A DNA stretch of 64,000 nt from an uncultured Porphyromonadaceae bacterium (GCA_902461565.1 CABPYL010000004.1:1-64000); one strand, 5' to 3'; counted from the stretch's first letter, positions 47,536 to 58,259 are shown. A program made the numbers and translations. The notes: a model not told the origin generated them from the letters alone.

Positions 47536-47683
47536 AGTATACGCGTAATGGTTGACGGAGCAATATCTTTTCAAAAAAAAGCACATTCTTGTCAAATACG
47601 CGGTTGCACGGCTGTTTTCCGAAAATGAATAGATATTTCTCTTTTTTGATTAACCTTTCATGTATACATAGGTTTTGGCCGTC

Positions 47684-47691
47684 TAATTTTG
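47684..47691 (+). promoter_or_regulatory. -7 element of the GH127 operon
   Basis: TAATTTTG. Transcription from about 47698 would give a leader of about 70 bases before the ATG at 47768. No -33 TTTG at the right distance, as expected if the HTCS regulator activates the promoter. Confidence 0.55.
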
Positions 47692-47767
47692 CATTCGTAA
47701 TTTCCCCGACAAATATTTCGGCCCTTCTTATACACGAACCAATATCAGTTCACATACCGTAAATGTA

Positions 47768-49840
47768 ATGCTACGAACAATAAAAACGAAACACACATCC
47801 GCACTCAGTTTTCTGGCTGCACTCACTGTTACCGTAGGTATGACAGGTAGCGCGGACGCCTCTGTAACTGTTGTGGATCGCCCGTTAGACGGCGTGAGCA
47901 ACAACTACACCAATTTCCGCACGCCACTGCAGAAGGCTCCGTTGCTGAAACTGCCTGTGGGTAAGGTACAGCCGAAAGGCTGGCTCCGCAAATATCTCGA
48001 ACTGCAGCGCGACGGGCTCAACGGCCACCTTGGTGAAATCAGTGCCTGGCTCGACAAGAACAACAACCAGTGGCTGAGCGACAGCGGCGACCACGGTTGG
48101 GAGGAGGTCCCCTATTGGCTGCGCGGCTACAGCTCGCTGGCATATATTCTCGACGACGAGACAATGAAAAAAGAGGCTCAGGTGTGGTTCGACGCCGTGC
48201 TACGCAATATCAAGGAAGACGGATTCATCGGTCCGCGCAACACCGAAAACGGCAACCCCGAACTGTGGGCCCAGATGGTGATGCTGTGGGCGCTCCAGAC
48301 ATATTACGAATACAGTGGCGACAGGGCTGTGCTTGATGCCATGACCGGCTATTTCAATTACGAGCTTACTGTGCCCGACGATAAGTTCCTCAAAGGTCTG
48401 TGGCAGGAGAAGCGCGGAGGCGACAATCTCTGGAGCGTGCTGTGGCTGTACAACCGTACCGGCGACGAGGCTCTTCTGCCGCTCGCAGACAAATTGCACC
48501 GTTGCACATCCGACTGGACACAGAACGGGACACTACCTAACTGGCATGGGGTGAATGTGGCGCAGGGTTTCCGGGAACCGGCTACATATTATATGTATAA
48601 CGGCGACAAGGCCATGCTTGAGGCAAGCTACAATAATTTCAATATCATGCGCGAGCTCTACGGTCAGATGCCCGGAGGCATGTATGCCGCCGACGAGAAC
48701 GCACGTCAGGGTTACTTCGACCCACGCCAGGGAGCGGAGACCTGTGCGCTGGTAGAGCAGATGGCGTCCGATGAGATTCTTATGGGCATTACCGGAGATC
48801 CTTTCTGGGCGGACCACTGCGAGAATGTTGCTCTGAACACTTTCACAGCCTCGATGACTCCCGATATGAAGGCTCTCAGATATCTTACCGCCGCCAATAT
48901 GGCCGTCAGCGATGAAAAACTGCATGGACCGTCCATCGACAACAACCTGCGCGGTATGCTGTCAATGAGTCCATTCAGTAGCCGTTGCTGTCAGCATAAC
49001 CACGGCATGGGATGGCCCTACTACGCCGAGCATCTTGTAATGGCTACGGCCGACAACGGTCTTGCAACCATGCTTTATGCTGCCAACACTACCACAGCCA
49101 ATGTGGCCGGCAACATACCCGTTACCCTCACAGAAACCACCAACTATCCTTTTGATGAAACTGTAACCCTCACTCTTGCCACCGGTAAAGCAGTGGAGTT
49201 CCCGCTGTACCTGCGTATTCCCGCATGGGCCAAAGACTGCTCGGTTGCCGTGAACGGCAAGCCTCAGTCTGTATCAGATGCTGCGGGCCGCTATGTACGT
49301 ATCGCCCGCAAGTGGAAAAACGGCGATGTTGTAACGCTCACTCTGCCGATGACAGTTACAGCTCAGGTATGGCAGCAGAACCAGTCGAGCGTGAGCGTGA
49401 ATTACGGTCCGCTCACACTATCGCTCAAGATAGACGAAAATATAGAGGCGCACGACAGCCGCGACAGAGAATTCGTGCAGGACGATTCGCACTGGCAGCC
49501 CGGAGTGGACGCCTCGCAGTGGCCATGCTATGTATATAAACCCGGCTCCGACTGGAATTATGCCTTGAAAGTAGACTCCGATAACATTCCCGTACAGTTC
49601 AAAATTACCAAAAGGGATTATCCTGCCGACGACATGCCTTTTACCATCGGAAATGTGCCTTTCGAGTTCTCGGCTGTCGGCGTGAAGATTCCATCGTGGG
49701 GTTACGATAGTACGGGCATGACCGACGTTCTTCCATCCGGAGATGCTTCGCGCGACCGGGAGGAGACACCGCTGAAACTTATACCGATGGGTGCTGCCCG
49801 TCTGCGCGTATCGGCATTCCCGCGCGAAGTTGTTAAATAG
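47768..49840 (+). CDS. Glycoside hydrolase family 127 (beta-L-arabinofuranosidase-like)
   Basis: A 690-residue exported enzyme of the DUF1680 family, mostly GH127/GH146 beta-L-arabinofuranosidases. The signal peptide spans about 1-31. The zinc/catalytic set is complete: Glu324 and Cys326 in GAETCAL, Cys407 and Cys408 in SSRCCQHN; one of the paired Cys acts as nucleophile in this family. The usual CCPPN is CCQHN here, suggesting altered specificity. An all-alpha barrel (about 50-420) is followed by beta-sandwich domains. It is the first gene of the seven-gene plus-strand arm and lies 39 bases before the next gene. Confidence 0.88.
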   Translation: MLRTIKTKHTSALSFLAALTVTVGMTGSADASVTVVDRPLDGVSNNYTNFRTPLQKAPLLKLPVGKVQPKGWLRKYLELQRDGLNGHLGEISAWLDKNNNQWLSDSGDHGWEEVPYWLRGYSSLAYILDDETMKKEAQVWFDAVLRNIKEDGFIGPRNTENGNPELWAQMVMLWALQTYYEYSGDRAVLDAMTGYFNYELTVPDDKFLKGLWQEKRGGDNLWSVLWLYNRTGDEALLPLADKLHRCTSDWTQNGTLPNWHGVNVAQGFREPATYYMYNGDKAMLEASYNNFNIMRELYGQMPGGMYAADENARQGYFDPRQGAETCALVEQMASDEILMGITGDPFWADHCENVALNTFTASMTPDMKALRYLTAANMAVSDEKLHGPSIDNNLRGMLSMSPFSSRCCQHNHGMGWPYYAEHLVMATADNGLATMLYAANTTTANVAGNIPVTLTETTNYPFDETVTLTLATGKAVEFPLYLRIPAWAKDCSVAVNGKPQSVSDAAGRYVRIARKWKNGDVVTLTLPMTVTAQVWQQNQSSVSVNYGPLTLSLKIDENIEAHDSRDREFVQDDSHWQPGVDASQWPCYVYKPGSDWNYALKVDSDNIPVQFKITKRDYPADDMPFTIGNVPFEFSAVGVKIPSWGYDSTGMTDVLPSGDASRDREETPLKLIPMGAARLRVSAFPREVVK

Positions 49841-49879
49841 AGAACATTCACAAGTATAAATTAATATTCAAAATAAATC

Positions 49880-52800
49880 ATGAAACGTATCACAACGCTT
49901 TTCGCAATAGCTATTGCGGCATCGTCGGTTTCTGTTTCGGCTGCAGGGCCGAAGGCATCCGATTTTGTGCCGTACAAGACCAACGAGTTGCGTCTGCCTT
50001 CGGTGCCGTTGCTTATCAACGACCCGTTCTTCTCCATCTGGTCCAACTACGATGCTCTTAATGCCGGTCCCACAACCCATTGGAGCGAACACGAAAAAGC
50101 CCTGAACGGCATTCTGCGCGTCGACGGTACCGCATACCGCTTTATGGGTCCCGAGCGCTCCAACGTGCTTGTTCCCATCGCAGGAATGACCGTTGACGGC
50201 GCCGACTGGAGCGGTCGCGTAAACTATAACCCAATGACGGGTACGGCATGGACCCAGCCCGGTTTTGATGACAGTTCATGGAAAACCGAGCGTGCCGCAT
50301 GGGGTACCGAGGGCGAATATCCTAATGTTCACAATGTATGGAAAGGCGATAACAAAGATATTTATGTGCGCCGCACAGTAAATCTCAGTGCCGACGACCT
50401 AAAGAAAAATCTTGCCGTGCAATATTCGCACGATGATGTTTTCGAACTTTACATAAACGGCAAACGCGTTGTCTCCACTGGCGAGACATGGCGCCAGGGC
50501 GAAATCACCAACTTGAGCGACACCCAGAAGGGATGGCTCAAGGAGGGCGAGAATGTTATCGCTGCCCATTGCCATAATACATCGGGAGGCTCGTACATCG
50601 ACTTCGGCTTGTATGAAAACCTTATCCAGTCGTCGGATGCCATGCAGATGGCTCGACAGAACTCCTGCGACGTTATGGCTACCAGCACATATTATAATTT
50701 CACCTGCGGCCCTGTCAATTTCGATGTAGTTTTCACGGCTCCGATGCTCATAGACAATCCGGATCTCATATCAACACCTATAAACTACATTTCCTATCAG
50801 GTGAAGTCGGCCGACGGTAAGAAACACGACGTTCAGTTCTATCTTTCCGCATCGCCGCAGTTCACTGTCAACGAGATGACACAGCCTACGCTTTCGTCTA
50901 TCGTTAAAGAGAACGGCGTGCGCTATCTCAAATCCGGTTCCGAGGAACAGAACTACTGCGGCCGCACCGGCGATATGATTACAATAGACTGGGGCTACCT
51001 ATACATTCCTGCCATCAACGGCGATATAGCTATCGCAAACCAACTGGATGCCGAACGAGCTTTCGTTGCCGACGGCAAACTACCGCAGAGTGCCAGCGGC
51101 ACTGTAAGAAGCACCAGCCACGCAACCATGCCGGCTCTCGCATTTGTAAATGATCTCGGCAAAGTAAGCGAGGCCCGCGACTACATGATGATAGGCTACG
51201 ATGAGGTGTACGACATGGAGTACATGCACAAAAAGTATAAAGCCTACTATGCCCGCGACGGCAAAACCATCTTCCAGGCATTTGACGAATTCAAGCGCGA
51301 CTACAACGACCTGATGAAGCGCTCCAAAGAACTCGACAAGAAAATATACGATGACGCTCTTGCCGCAGGCAACGTCAAGTATGCCGAAATGCTCGCCGCC
51401 AATTACCGTCTCGTCATGGGTGCGCATAAAGTGTTCCAGGACGATAAAGGCCACATGCTTTATTTCTCCAAGGAAAACAAGTCGGGCGGTTTCGTCAACA
51501 CCGTCGACCTCACATACCCCGAATGTCCCATCTATCTGCTGTACAATCCCGAATTACAGAAGGGTATGATGTTTTCCATCTTCGATTATGCTCTTTCGCC
51601 CGAACGCGCCGGTAAAAACTGTGCCGCACACGACCTCGGTATCTATCCTCAGGCCAACGGCATGCACTACGGCGATTCCATGCCTCTCGAGGAATCCGCC
51701 AACATGATAATCCTTGCCAACGCCATCTGCCGCATTACCGGCGACGGCGAATGGCTCAAACCTTATGTCAAGGTACTGCGTACATGGGCCGAATATTGCC
51801 GCGAAAACGGCCAAAATCCCGGTCATCAGCTCTGTACCGACGACTTCAAGGGTCCCAGCGAACAGAATACAAACCTTTCGCTCAAGGCTATCACGGCAGT
51901 GGGCGCATACGCCGAACTTGCCAAATACATCGGTGATAAGGATGCCGATTCGTTTGCTGAATCCGCAAAGAACATGGCTCTGCTTTGGGAAGCCGACGCA
52001 CGCGACGGCGACCACTACCGCATGGAATTCCATCGTCCGGGTACATGGAGCCAGAAATACAACCTTGTATGGGATCGCATGTGGGGCTATAATTATTTCC
52101 CTGCCGAAATTATAGACCGCGAAATCAATTTCTATCTCAACCATCAGCAGAAATACGGTTTGCCTCTCGACAGCCGAGACATGCAGACAAAGAGCGACTG
52201 GATTTTCTGGACCGCCTCCCTCGCACCCGATACCGATACGTTCCTGCGTTTCTCAGACCTTCACTGGAAATACATGAACGAGACTACTTCGCGCATTCCT
52301 TTGAGCGACTTCTATCTCGCCGACCGCGGTACAAGTTGCAATTTCAGCGGTCGCTCGGTAATCGGTGGCCTGTGGATCAAGATTCTCAAAGACCGGATCC
52401 AGCCTGCTCCCGCGCAGACAGCATGGGAACCCAAGGGGAACCACATGAAAACACGCTGGGCTGCCGATGTAAATCCCGACTGCCCGCTGCCAGAATATCC
52501 TCGTCCCATCATGGTGCGTAACGACTGGATGAATCTCAATGGCTTGTGGGACTATGCAATCACCGATGGCGGTACGCCCTCCGGATATGACGGCAAGATT
52601 CTCGTTCCCTATCCTATTGAATCGTCTCTTTCGGGTGTTATGCGTCCCCTCGAACCCGGAAAGACATTGTGGTACAAGCGCGAGGTAAACATTCCCTCGT
52701 CGTGGAACGGCAAACGCGTTATCCTCAACTTCGGCGCTGTAGACTATGATGCCGACGTATATGTGAACGGTACTACCGGCCGCTATCTCGTGGCATCGCA

Positions 52801-54397
52801 CAAGGGCGGACATTCCGCTTTCTCGGCCGATATAACGAACAAACTGAAATCCGGCGCCAATACAATCTATGTTAAGGTTGTGGACAAGACCGACGAGAAC
52901 GGCCAGCCAGTAGGCAAGCAGCGCCGTTATCCCAACGGCGGAGGCGACATTTTCTATACTTCTACCTCCGGTATCTGGCAGACTGTGTGGCTCGAGCCTG
53001 TTGAAAGCACATATGCAGAAAGCATTCGTATCACCCCCGATGTAGATAACTCCACAATCTCTTTTCTGCCCGTTATCAAGGACGGCAATGGTGCGACCGT
53101 CTATGTAACTCTTAAGGACGGCGAGAATGTAGTAGCTGCCAAATCGGGCGCCGCCGGCGAGGAGATTGTGCTTGATGTGCCTGCAGCAAAGCTGTGGAGC
53201 CCCGATAGTCCCTTCCTTTATAATGTAGAGGTATCTGTGGACAAGAACGGCAAGACCGTAGATGCTTTCGACAGCTATGCAGCTATGCGCAAGATTTCCT
53301 ATGCCAAGAACGACGCCGGTTTCTGGCGCCTCCAGCTCAACAACAAAGATCTGTTTCAGTTCGGTCTGCTTGACCAGGGCTACTGGCCCGACGGTCTGCT
53401 CACAGCTCCTACCGACGAAGCTCTGCGCTACGATATCGAAAAGACAAAGGAATGGGGCTTCAATATGATCCGCAAGCACATGAAGACCGAACCTGCACGC
53501 TGGTATCGCCACTGCGACGAACTCGGTATCCTTGTATGGCAGGACATGCCGGCCGCTTATCGTTCAGATGAAAACTGGGTAACTGAGACATGGTATCCAG
53601 AACACGCGTGCTCACAGGATCCAACAGTGGAGAAAAATTTCCGCAACGAGTGGACCGAAATAATCAATCAGTTCTATTCCTATCCCTGCATTGTGGTATG
53701 GACTCCTTTCAACGAGCATTGGGGACAGTTCAAGACTGCCGAAATAGTTGCCTTTACCCAGAACCTCGACAACACGCGTTTAATCAACCCCGCCAGCGGC
53801 GGTAACCATTACCGCCTTGGTGAAGGAACCATCGTAGACCAGCATACCTATGCTCAGCCAATCCGTGTATTCGAAGGCATCTTTGACCCCTCGCGTCCTC
53901 TCGTGCTGGGCGAGTACGGTGGTCTTGGCCGCAATATCAAGGGACACCGCTGGTTTGAACGCGATGCACAGACCTACAATACGTATCCCAGCGAACGTTC
54001 CATAACCGATGCGTTCGACCGTCTTTCCAGTCAGATCCGCGACATCGCCGAGGGCTATGAGTCCGAAGCCGGCAAGATTTCCTACGGTGCGGCCGTGTAT
54101 ACCCAGACTACCGATGTGGAAACTGAGGTAAACGGTATCATGACCTACGACCGTGAGATTGTGAAGTTCAACGAAAACCGTCTGCGTGCCGCTGTCGACA
54201 GATTGACAGGTGTGTACGAGACTTCCGGAGTAAACGGCGTGCGCGTCGAACCTTTCGAGGGCGACACTGTGTACTACAATATCAACGGTGTGAGTTCCGA
54301 CCGCCCTTTCAACGGATTCAATATCGTCAAGGACTCCAGAGGCCGTACACACAAAGTGATGTTTACCAATGCCGAATCTGATAACGAGAAAATCTGA
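49880..54397 (+). CDS. DUF4965-family (glutaminase-like) domain fused to GH2 beta-galactosidase
   Basis: A 1505-residue exported fusion, signal peptide 1-22. Residues about 25-840 match the DUF4964/DUF5127/DUF4965/DUF1793 arrangement (annotated glutaminase-like; real substrate uncertain). An inserted jelly-roll module lies near 105-230. Supporting motifs are INDPFFSIWSNYDAL, LYFSKENKSGGF, YNPELQKGMMFSIFDYALS, AAHDLGIYPQ and LPLDSRDMQTKSDWIFWTA. Residues about 865-1505 are a GH2 enzyme with sugar-binding, immunoglobulin-like and barrel domains: acid/base Glu1279 in TPFNEHWG and nucleophile Glu1345 in LGEYGG. The first part is paralogous to the 830-residue protein two genes downstream. The next gene starts immediately after its stop codon. 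Confidence 0.85.
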   Translation: MKRITTLFAIAIAASSVSVSAAGPKASDFVPYKTNELRLPSVPLLINDPFFSIWSNYDALNAGPTTHWSEHEKALNGILRVDGTAYRFMGPERSNVLVPIAGMTVDGADWSGRVNYNPMTGTAWTQPGFDDSSWKTERAAWGTEGEYPNVHNVWKGDNKDIYVRRTVNLSADDLKKNLAVQYSHDDVFELYINGKRVVSTGETWRQGEITNLSDTQKGWLKEGENVIAAHCHNTSGGSYIDFGLYENLIQSSDAMQMARQNSCDVMATSTYYNFTCGPVNFDVVFTAPMLIDNPDLISTPINYISYQVKSADGKKHDVQFYLSASPQFTVNEMTQPTLSSIVKENGVRYLKSGSEEQNYCGRTGDMITIDWGYLYIPAINGDIAIANQLDAERAFVADGKLPQSASGTVRSTSHATMPALAFVNDLGKVSEARDYMMIGYDEVYDMEYMHKKYKAYYARDGKTIFQAFDEFKRDYNDLMKRSKELDKKIYDDALAAGNVKYAEMLAANYRLVMGAHKVFQDDKGHMLYFSKENKSGGFVNTVDLTYPECPIYLLYNPELQKGMMFSIFDYALSPERAGKNCAAHDLGIYPQANGMHYGDSMPLEESANMIILANAICRITGDGEWLKPYVKVLRTWAEYCRENGQNPGHQLCTDDFKGPSEQNTNLSLKAITAVGAYAELAKYIGDKDADSFAESAKNMALLWEADARDGDHYRMEFHRPGTWSQKYNLVWDRMWGYNYFPAEIIDREINFYLNHQQKYGLPLDSRDMQTKSDWIFWTASLAPDTDTFLRFSDLHWKYMNETTSRIPLSDFYLADRGTSCNFSGRSVIGGLWIKILKDRIQPAPAQTAWEPKGNHMKTRWAADVNPDCPLPEYPRPIMVRNDWMNLNGLWDYAITDGGTPSGYDGKILVPYPIESSLSGVMRPLEPGKTLWYKREVNIPSSWNGKRVILNFGAVDYDADVYVNGTTGRYLVASHKGGHSAFSADITNKLKSGANTIYVKVVDKTDENGQPVGKQRRYPNGGGDIFYTSTSGIWQTVWLEPVESTYAESIRITPDVDNSTISFLPVIKDGNGATVYVTLKDGENVVAAKSGAAGEEIVLDVPAAKLWSPDSPFLYNVEVSVDKNGKTVDAFDSYAAMRKISYAKNDAGFWRLQLNNKDLFQFGLLDQGYWPDGLLTAPTDEALRYDIEKTKEWGFNMIRKHMKTEPARWYRHCDELGILVWQDMPAAYRSDENWVTETWYPEHACSQDPTVEKNFRNEWTEIINQFYSYPCIVVWTPFNEHWGQFKTAEIVAFTQNLDNTRLINPASGGNHYRLGEGTIVDQHTYAQPIRVFEGIFDPSRPLVLGEYGGLGRNIKGHRWFERDAQTYNTYPSERSITDAFDRLSSQIRDIAEGYESEAGKISYGAAVYTQTTDVETEVNGIMTYDREIVKFNENRLRAAVDRLTGVYETSGVNGVRVEPFEGDTVYYNINGVSSDRPFNGFNIVKDSRGRTHKVMFTNAESDNEKI

Positions 54398-55735
54398 GTG
54401 GAACACGTAACTGCAAATAAACTAAAACGAATATTGGCAGGACTGTTGCTGTTCTGCATGCTGCCTGTGTCGGCCGTTGCCGCTAAAAGCACGGCCGGAG
54501 CAGGCCACATAGACGCGTCGACAGCGTTCAAGGCCTATGATGCGTTCAATAAAGTGTACCTCGACACAGAACGCAATATCTACAAGAATACAGACCGCGA
54601 CAAGGCTGCCGTAGGCCGCGACCGTGGCGCCGCAGCCATCTGGTGTCAGCCTATGTTCGTCGATATGGCTATAAACGCCGCCGACCTTGCAAAACGTGCC
54701 GGCGACAAAAAAAGGAGCAGACGTTATTCGGAACTTGTGGACAGATTGCTCGCCGGTAATATTGCCCATTACGCTGGTTTCGACTTCGATGACAATGATC
54801 TGGATCACGGATGGTTCATCTACGACGATATCCAGTGGTGGACTATCACCCTCTTGCGTGCGTATATGGCTACAGGCAACGAATTGTATCGAACTTTGGC
54901 CGAGAAAAGTTTTGCCCGAGTATGGTACGGATCGCCCCGAGTGGGCGACACAGGCTCGTACGCCGATCCGGCCGTGGCGCTCGGCGGAGGTATGTTCTGG
55001 CAATGGCAGCCTATCGATAATCCCGCGCCCAACCGCGCCGGCGACGGTAAGATGTCGTGTATCAATTTTCCCACGGTGGCTGCTGCCATGCTTCTTTATG
55101 AATGCGTTCCCGCCGCCCGGAAATCCGACCCGAATCCCGAAGTGTGGACAAATGCGCACGGAACCTTCTGCCGTCCGGCCTACGAGACACGCGAGCGTTA
55201 CCTCGAGATGGCCCGAGAGATATACGACTGGAGTTTCAAAAATCTCGCCGACCCGGCAAAGCCCGGACGCATCACCGACCATTCGCACGGTGGTAAAATG
55301 CACGGCGGCCCGTTAATCTATAATCAGGGAACTTTCATAGGTGCGTCGGCATTGCTTTATCTTGCTACCGGCGAGGTCCGCTACCTCCGTAATGCCATCG
55401 ACGGTGCAGAATACTCGATAAACGTAATGTCGGCCGAGCACGGCATGCTTCCCTGGGCTCATAATAATGAGAATCCATATAATCAGGGTAGCCTGGAGCA
55501 GGGTATATATCCGGCTATCTGGGCGCAGTACATGAAAATACTGACCGATCGCTGCAATCAATCGCAGTTTATACCGTTTATTATATATAACGCTGCCGAA
55601 GGATGGAAAAACCGCGACAAAAACCGCAACATCGCCGACGGTGAGTCGTGGAAAGCAACTCCTTCCGATACCATCATAGGCAGCTACTCAGCCTCGACAG
55701 TACCTTCGCTGATGCTGCTTTTCGCAGAACCCTAA
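54398..55735 (+). CDS. Glycoside hydrolase family 76 alpha-1,6-mannanase
   Basis: A 445-residue exported endo-acting enzyme of GH76. The family's paired catalytic aspartates are present as Asp143-Asp144 in IYDDIQWW. Other landmarks are YDAFNKVYLD, GGMFWQW, KMSCINFPTVAAAMLLYE and YNQGTFIGASALLYLATGE. The (alpha/alpha)6 barrel length is normal. It probably cuts the alpha-1,6-mannose backbone at the surface or in the periplasm. The start appears to be a GTG placed directly after the upstream TGA, which gives a signal segment RILAGLLLFCMLPVSAVAA; no ATG precedes it. Translation is likely coupled to the upstream gene. Confidence 0.88.
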   Translation: MEHVTANKLKRILAGLLLFCMLPVSAVAAKSTAGAGHIDASTAFKAYDAFNKVYLDTERNIYKNTDRDKAAVGRDRGAAAIWCQPMFVDMAINAADLAKRAGDKKRSRRYSELVDRLLAGNIAHYAGFDFDDNDLDHGWFIYDDIQWWTITLLRAYMATGNELYRTLAEKSFARVWYGSPRVGDTGSYADPAVALGGGMFWQWQPIDNPAPNRAGDGKMSCINFPTVAAAMLLYECVPAARKSDPNPEVWTNAHGTFCRPAYETRERYLEMAREIYDWSFKNLADPAKPGRITDHSHGGKMHGGPLIYNQGTFIGASALLYLATGEVRYLRNAIDGAEYSINVMSAEHGMLPWAHNNENPYNQGSLEQGIYPAIWAQYMKILTDRCNQSQFIPFIIYNAAEGWKNRDKNRNIADGESWKATPSDTIIGSYSASTVPSLMLLFAEP

Positions 55736-55758
55736 CTAAGAAATAACACATTCCAATC

Positions 55759-58251
55759 ATGAAAAAAATAATCATCACATCGTTTATTGCCGCTGCTCTT
55801 GCGGGTAACGCTATTGCAAAGGAACCGGAGGTTATCAAAAACGACCTTCGTGCACCGGCATATCCCCTTGTAACAATCGATCCGTACACAAGCGCGTGGT
55901 CGTCTACCGATAATCTTTACGATTCTCCTGTAATTCATTGGACAGCAAAAGAATTCCCTTTTGTTGGCGTTATAAAGGTTGATGGTGTCCCATATCGCTT
56001 TATGGGTACCGAAGTATTCGACACAAAACCGCTTTGCCCCACTTCGCTGCAGGGTAACGGATGGAAAGGCCGCTGGACAACCACTCGTCCCGAAGGCGAC
56101 TGGAAATCGCTTGGTTATGATGATTCTTCCTGGAAAGAGGATGTGGCAGCTTTCGGCACACCTGAGAACGAACCTACATCCAAGACGGAGTGGAGAACTC
56201 CCGAAATATGGGTACGCCGAGTTATCGACATTCCAGCCGATTTCGAAGACGATATGCCTGTTTACCTCGAGCTAAGTAACGACGACGGCGCTATTTTCTA
56301 TATCAACGGTGTAGAGATTTACAACACAGGCACTTTCTGCAACAAAAACAAAGTGGTTAAGTTCAACGACAAGGCGCGCGCGGCTCTGCGTCCTGGCAAG
56401 AACATTCTCGCCGCCGAGTGCGTGAACACCGGAGCCAACGGTTTGCTGGACTACGGTCTGCAGGTTCCCGTAAAAAAACATAATATCCTCGACAATACTG
56501 CAGTGCAGACCTCTGCCGATGTCCAGGCTACTCAGACGCACTATACCTTTACCTGTGGTCCTGTTGATCTGGCCCTGAGCTTCTGTGCCCCTGTTTTCCT
56601 TGACGGCGACCTAGATCTTCTCTGTCGCCCCGTCAACTATGTTAACTACACGGCGACTTCCAACGACGGCAAAGCACATGATATAGCTGTCTATTTCGAC
56701 GCATCTCCGCGTTGGGCTCTCGGTCAGCCCTACCAGGCATCCGTCAGTGACGCATACGAGCAGGACGGCATGATTTATCTCCGTGCCGGCAGCCGCGATC
56801 AGGCTGTGCTTGAAAAGGCCGGCGACCATGTGCGTATCGACTGGGGCCACTTCTACCTTTCCTCGCCCGCTGTAAAGGGACTTGAATATGGTATTGGCAC
56901 TCCTGAGATGCTGCGAAGCAACTTTGTTGCCGGAAAGAGTATCGCTATGGGCAAGAAGGGCATCGACGAGGACGGCAACATGGCTCTGGCCCGCGGTTTC
57001 GGAAAGGTCAAGAAGGCCGAAGGACATGTTCTGGTTGGCTATAACGATGGATATTCCATCCAGTACTTCGGTCAGAATCTGCGTCCCTACTGGAACCGTA
57101 CCGGTAACGTAACAATCGAATCGCAGTTCAAGGCAGCCGAGAAAGACCGCAAGAAACTTATCGACCGCTGCTATGCCTTCGACCGTCAGCTCATGAACGA
57201 CGGCATCAAAGCCGGCGGCAAGAAATATGCCGAAGTTCTCGCTCTTGCGTATCGTCAGGCAATAGCAGCCCACAAGCTTGTGGAAGGCCCCAACGGCGAG
57301 CTGTTCTATTTCTCCAAAGAAAACGACAGCAACGGCTCCATCGGTACAGTGGATATCACATATCCCACAGCTCCGCTTTTCCTCTATTATAATCCCGAAC
57401 TTGCCAAGGCCACAATGAACTTCATCTACGACTACAGCGAGAGTGGCCGTTGGAAAAAGCCTTTCGCCGCACACGATGTAGGTACTTATCCCCGTGCCAA
57501 CGGTCAGACATACGGCGGCGACATGCCCGTGGAGGAGAGCGGTAACATGATTATCGTTACACACGCTGCATGCAAGGTGCAGAACAATTACGATTATGCC
57601 CTTAAGCACTGGAATACAATGTCCACATGGGTGGATTACCTCGTTAAATACGGTCTCGATCCTGAAAACCAGCTTTGTACCGATGACTTCGCCGGCCACT
57701 TCGCTCACAACGTCAATCTTTCCGCCAAAGCTATCATGGGTATCGCATCCTACGCCGCAATGGCACATGAACTTGGCAAGACAGACGTTGCCGACAAATA
57801 CGAGGCTATCGCACGCGATTATGCAGCAAAATGGAAGACAAATGCTTTCGACGGCGACCACTATCGCCTCACTTTCGACAAACCTGGCACATGGAGCCAG
57901 AAGTACAACATCGTGTGGGATAACATCCTCGACCTTAATATCTTCGATCCGCAGATTATGAAGGACGAAGTCAAATATTACCTAACCAAACAGCACCAGT
58001 ACGGCCTGCCGCTGGACAGCCGCAAGAACTATACAAAGACCGACTGGATTCTCTGGACAGCATCAATGGCCGACAACAACGATGATTTCATGGCTTTTGT
58101 AGAGCCTGTTCACCGTTTCTACAACGAGACGCTTGACCGCGTTCCTATGTCGGACTGGACTTGGGCCGACAAGCCCCGTCGTAGCGGCTTTATGACCCGT
58201 GCCGTCGTAGGTGGCCTTTATATGAAACTTTTTGCCGATAAAATGAAATAA
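55759..58251 (+). CDS. DUF4965-family glutaminase-like secreted protein
   Basis: An 830-residue exported protein, signal peptide 1-20. The order is DUF4964-like (PLVTIDPYTSAWSSTDNLYD), inserted jelly-roll (about 95-215: DDSSWKEDVAAFG, IWVRRVIDIPADF), DUF5127-like, and DUF4965/DUF1793 helical barrel (LAYRQAIAAHKL, LFYFSKENDSNG, LPLDSRKNYTKTDWILWTA). It is a close paralogue of the first 840 residues of the GH2 fusion upstream. The family is annotated as glutaminase-like, but its repeated presence in glycan loci suggests a carbohydrate-linked substrate. It lies 23 bases after GH76 and eight bases before GH92. Confidence 0.85.
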   Translation: MKKIIITSFIAAALAGNAIAKEPEVIKNDLRAPAYPLVTIDPYTSAWSSTDNLYDSPVIHWTAKEFPFVGVIKVDGVPYRFMGTEVFDTKPLCPTSLQGNGWKGRWTTTRPEGDWKSLGYDDSSWKEDVAAFGTPENEPTSKTEWRTPEIWVRRVIDIPADFEDDMPVYLELSNDDGAIFYINGVEIYNTGTFCNKNKVVKFNDKARAALRPGKNILAAECVNTGANGLLDYGLQVPVKKHNILDNTAVQTSADVQATQTHYTFTCGPVDLALSFCAPVFLDGDLDLLCRPVNYVNYTATSNDGKAHDIAVYFDASPRWALGQPYQASVSDAYEQDGMIYLRAGSRDQAVLEKAGDHVRIDWGHFYLSSPAVKGLEYGIGTPEMLRSNFVAGKSIAMGKKGIDEDGNMALARGFGKVKKAEGHVLVGYNDGYSIQYFGQNLRPYWNRTGNVTIESQFKAAEKDRKKLIDRCYAFDRQLMNDGIKAGGKKYAEVLALAYRQAIAAHKLVEGPNGELFYFSKENDSNGSIGTVDITYPTAPLFLYYNPELAKATMNFIYDYSESGRWKKPFAAHDVGTYPRANGQTYGGDMPVEESGNMIIVTHAACKVQNNYDYALKHWNTMSTWVDYLVKYGLDPENQLCTDDFAGHFAHNVNLSAKAIMGIASYAAMAHELGKTDVADKYEAIARDYAAKWKTNAFDGDHYRLTFDKPGTWSQKYNIVWDNILDLNIFDPQIMKDEVKYYLTKQHQYGLPLDSRKNYTKTDWILWTASMADNNDDFMAFVEPVHRFYNETLDRVPMSDWTWADKPRRSGFMTRAVVGGLYMKLFADKMK

Positions 58252-58259
58252 AGCAAGCA

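Larger units (their letters stand above)
47449..47767. other. Divergent intergenic region before the GH127 operon
   Basis: This 319-base AT-rich region holds one -7 element facing each way and no gene. An 8-bp palindrome TGTATACA lies upstream of the plus-strand -7 element, but it is too short to call an operator. Confidence 0.6.

Noticed and set aside
52253..53512. 419-codon open frame opposite the GH2 module
   Set aside because: Shadow frame; the GH2 catalytic motifs establish the plus-strand reading.
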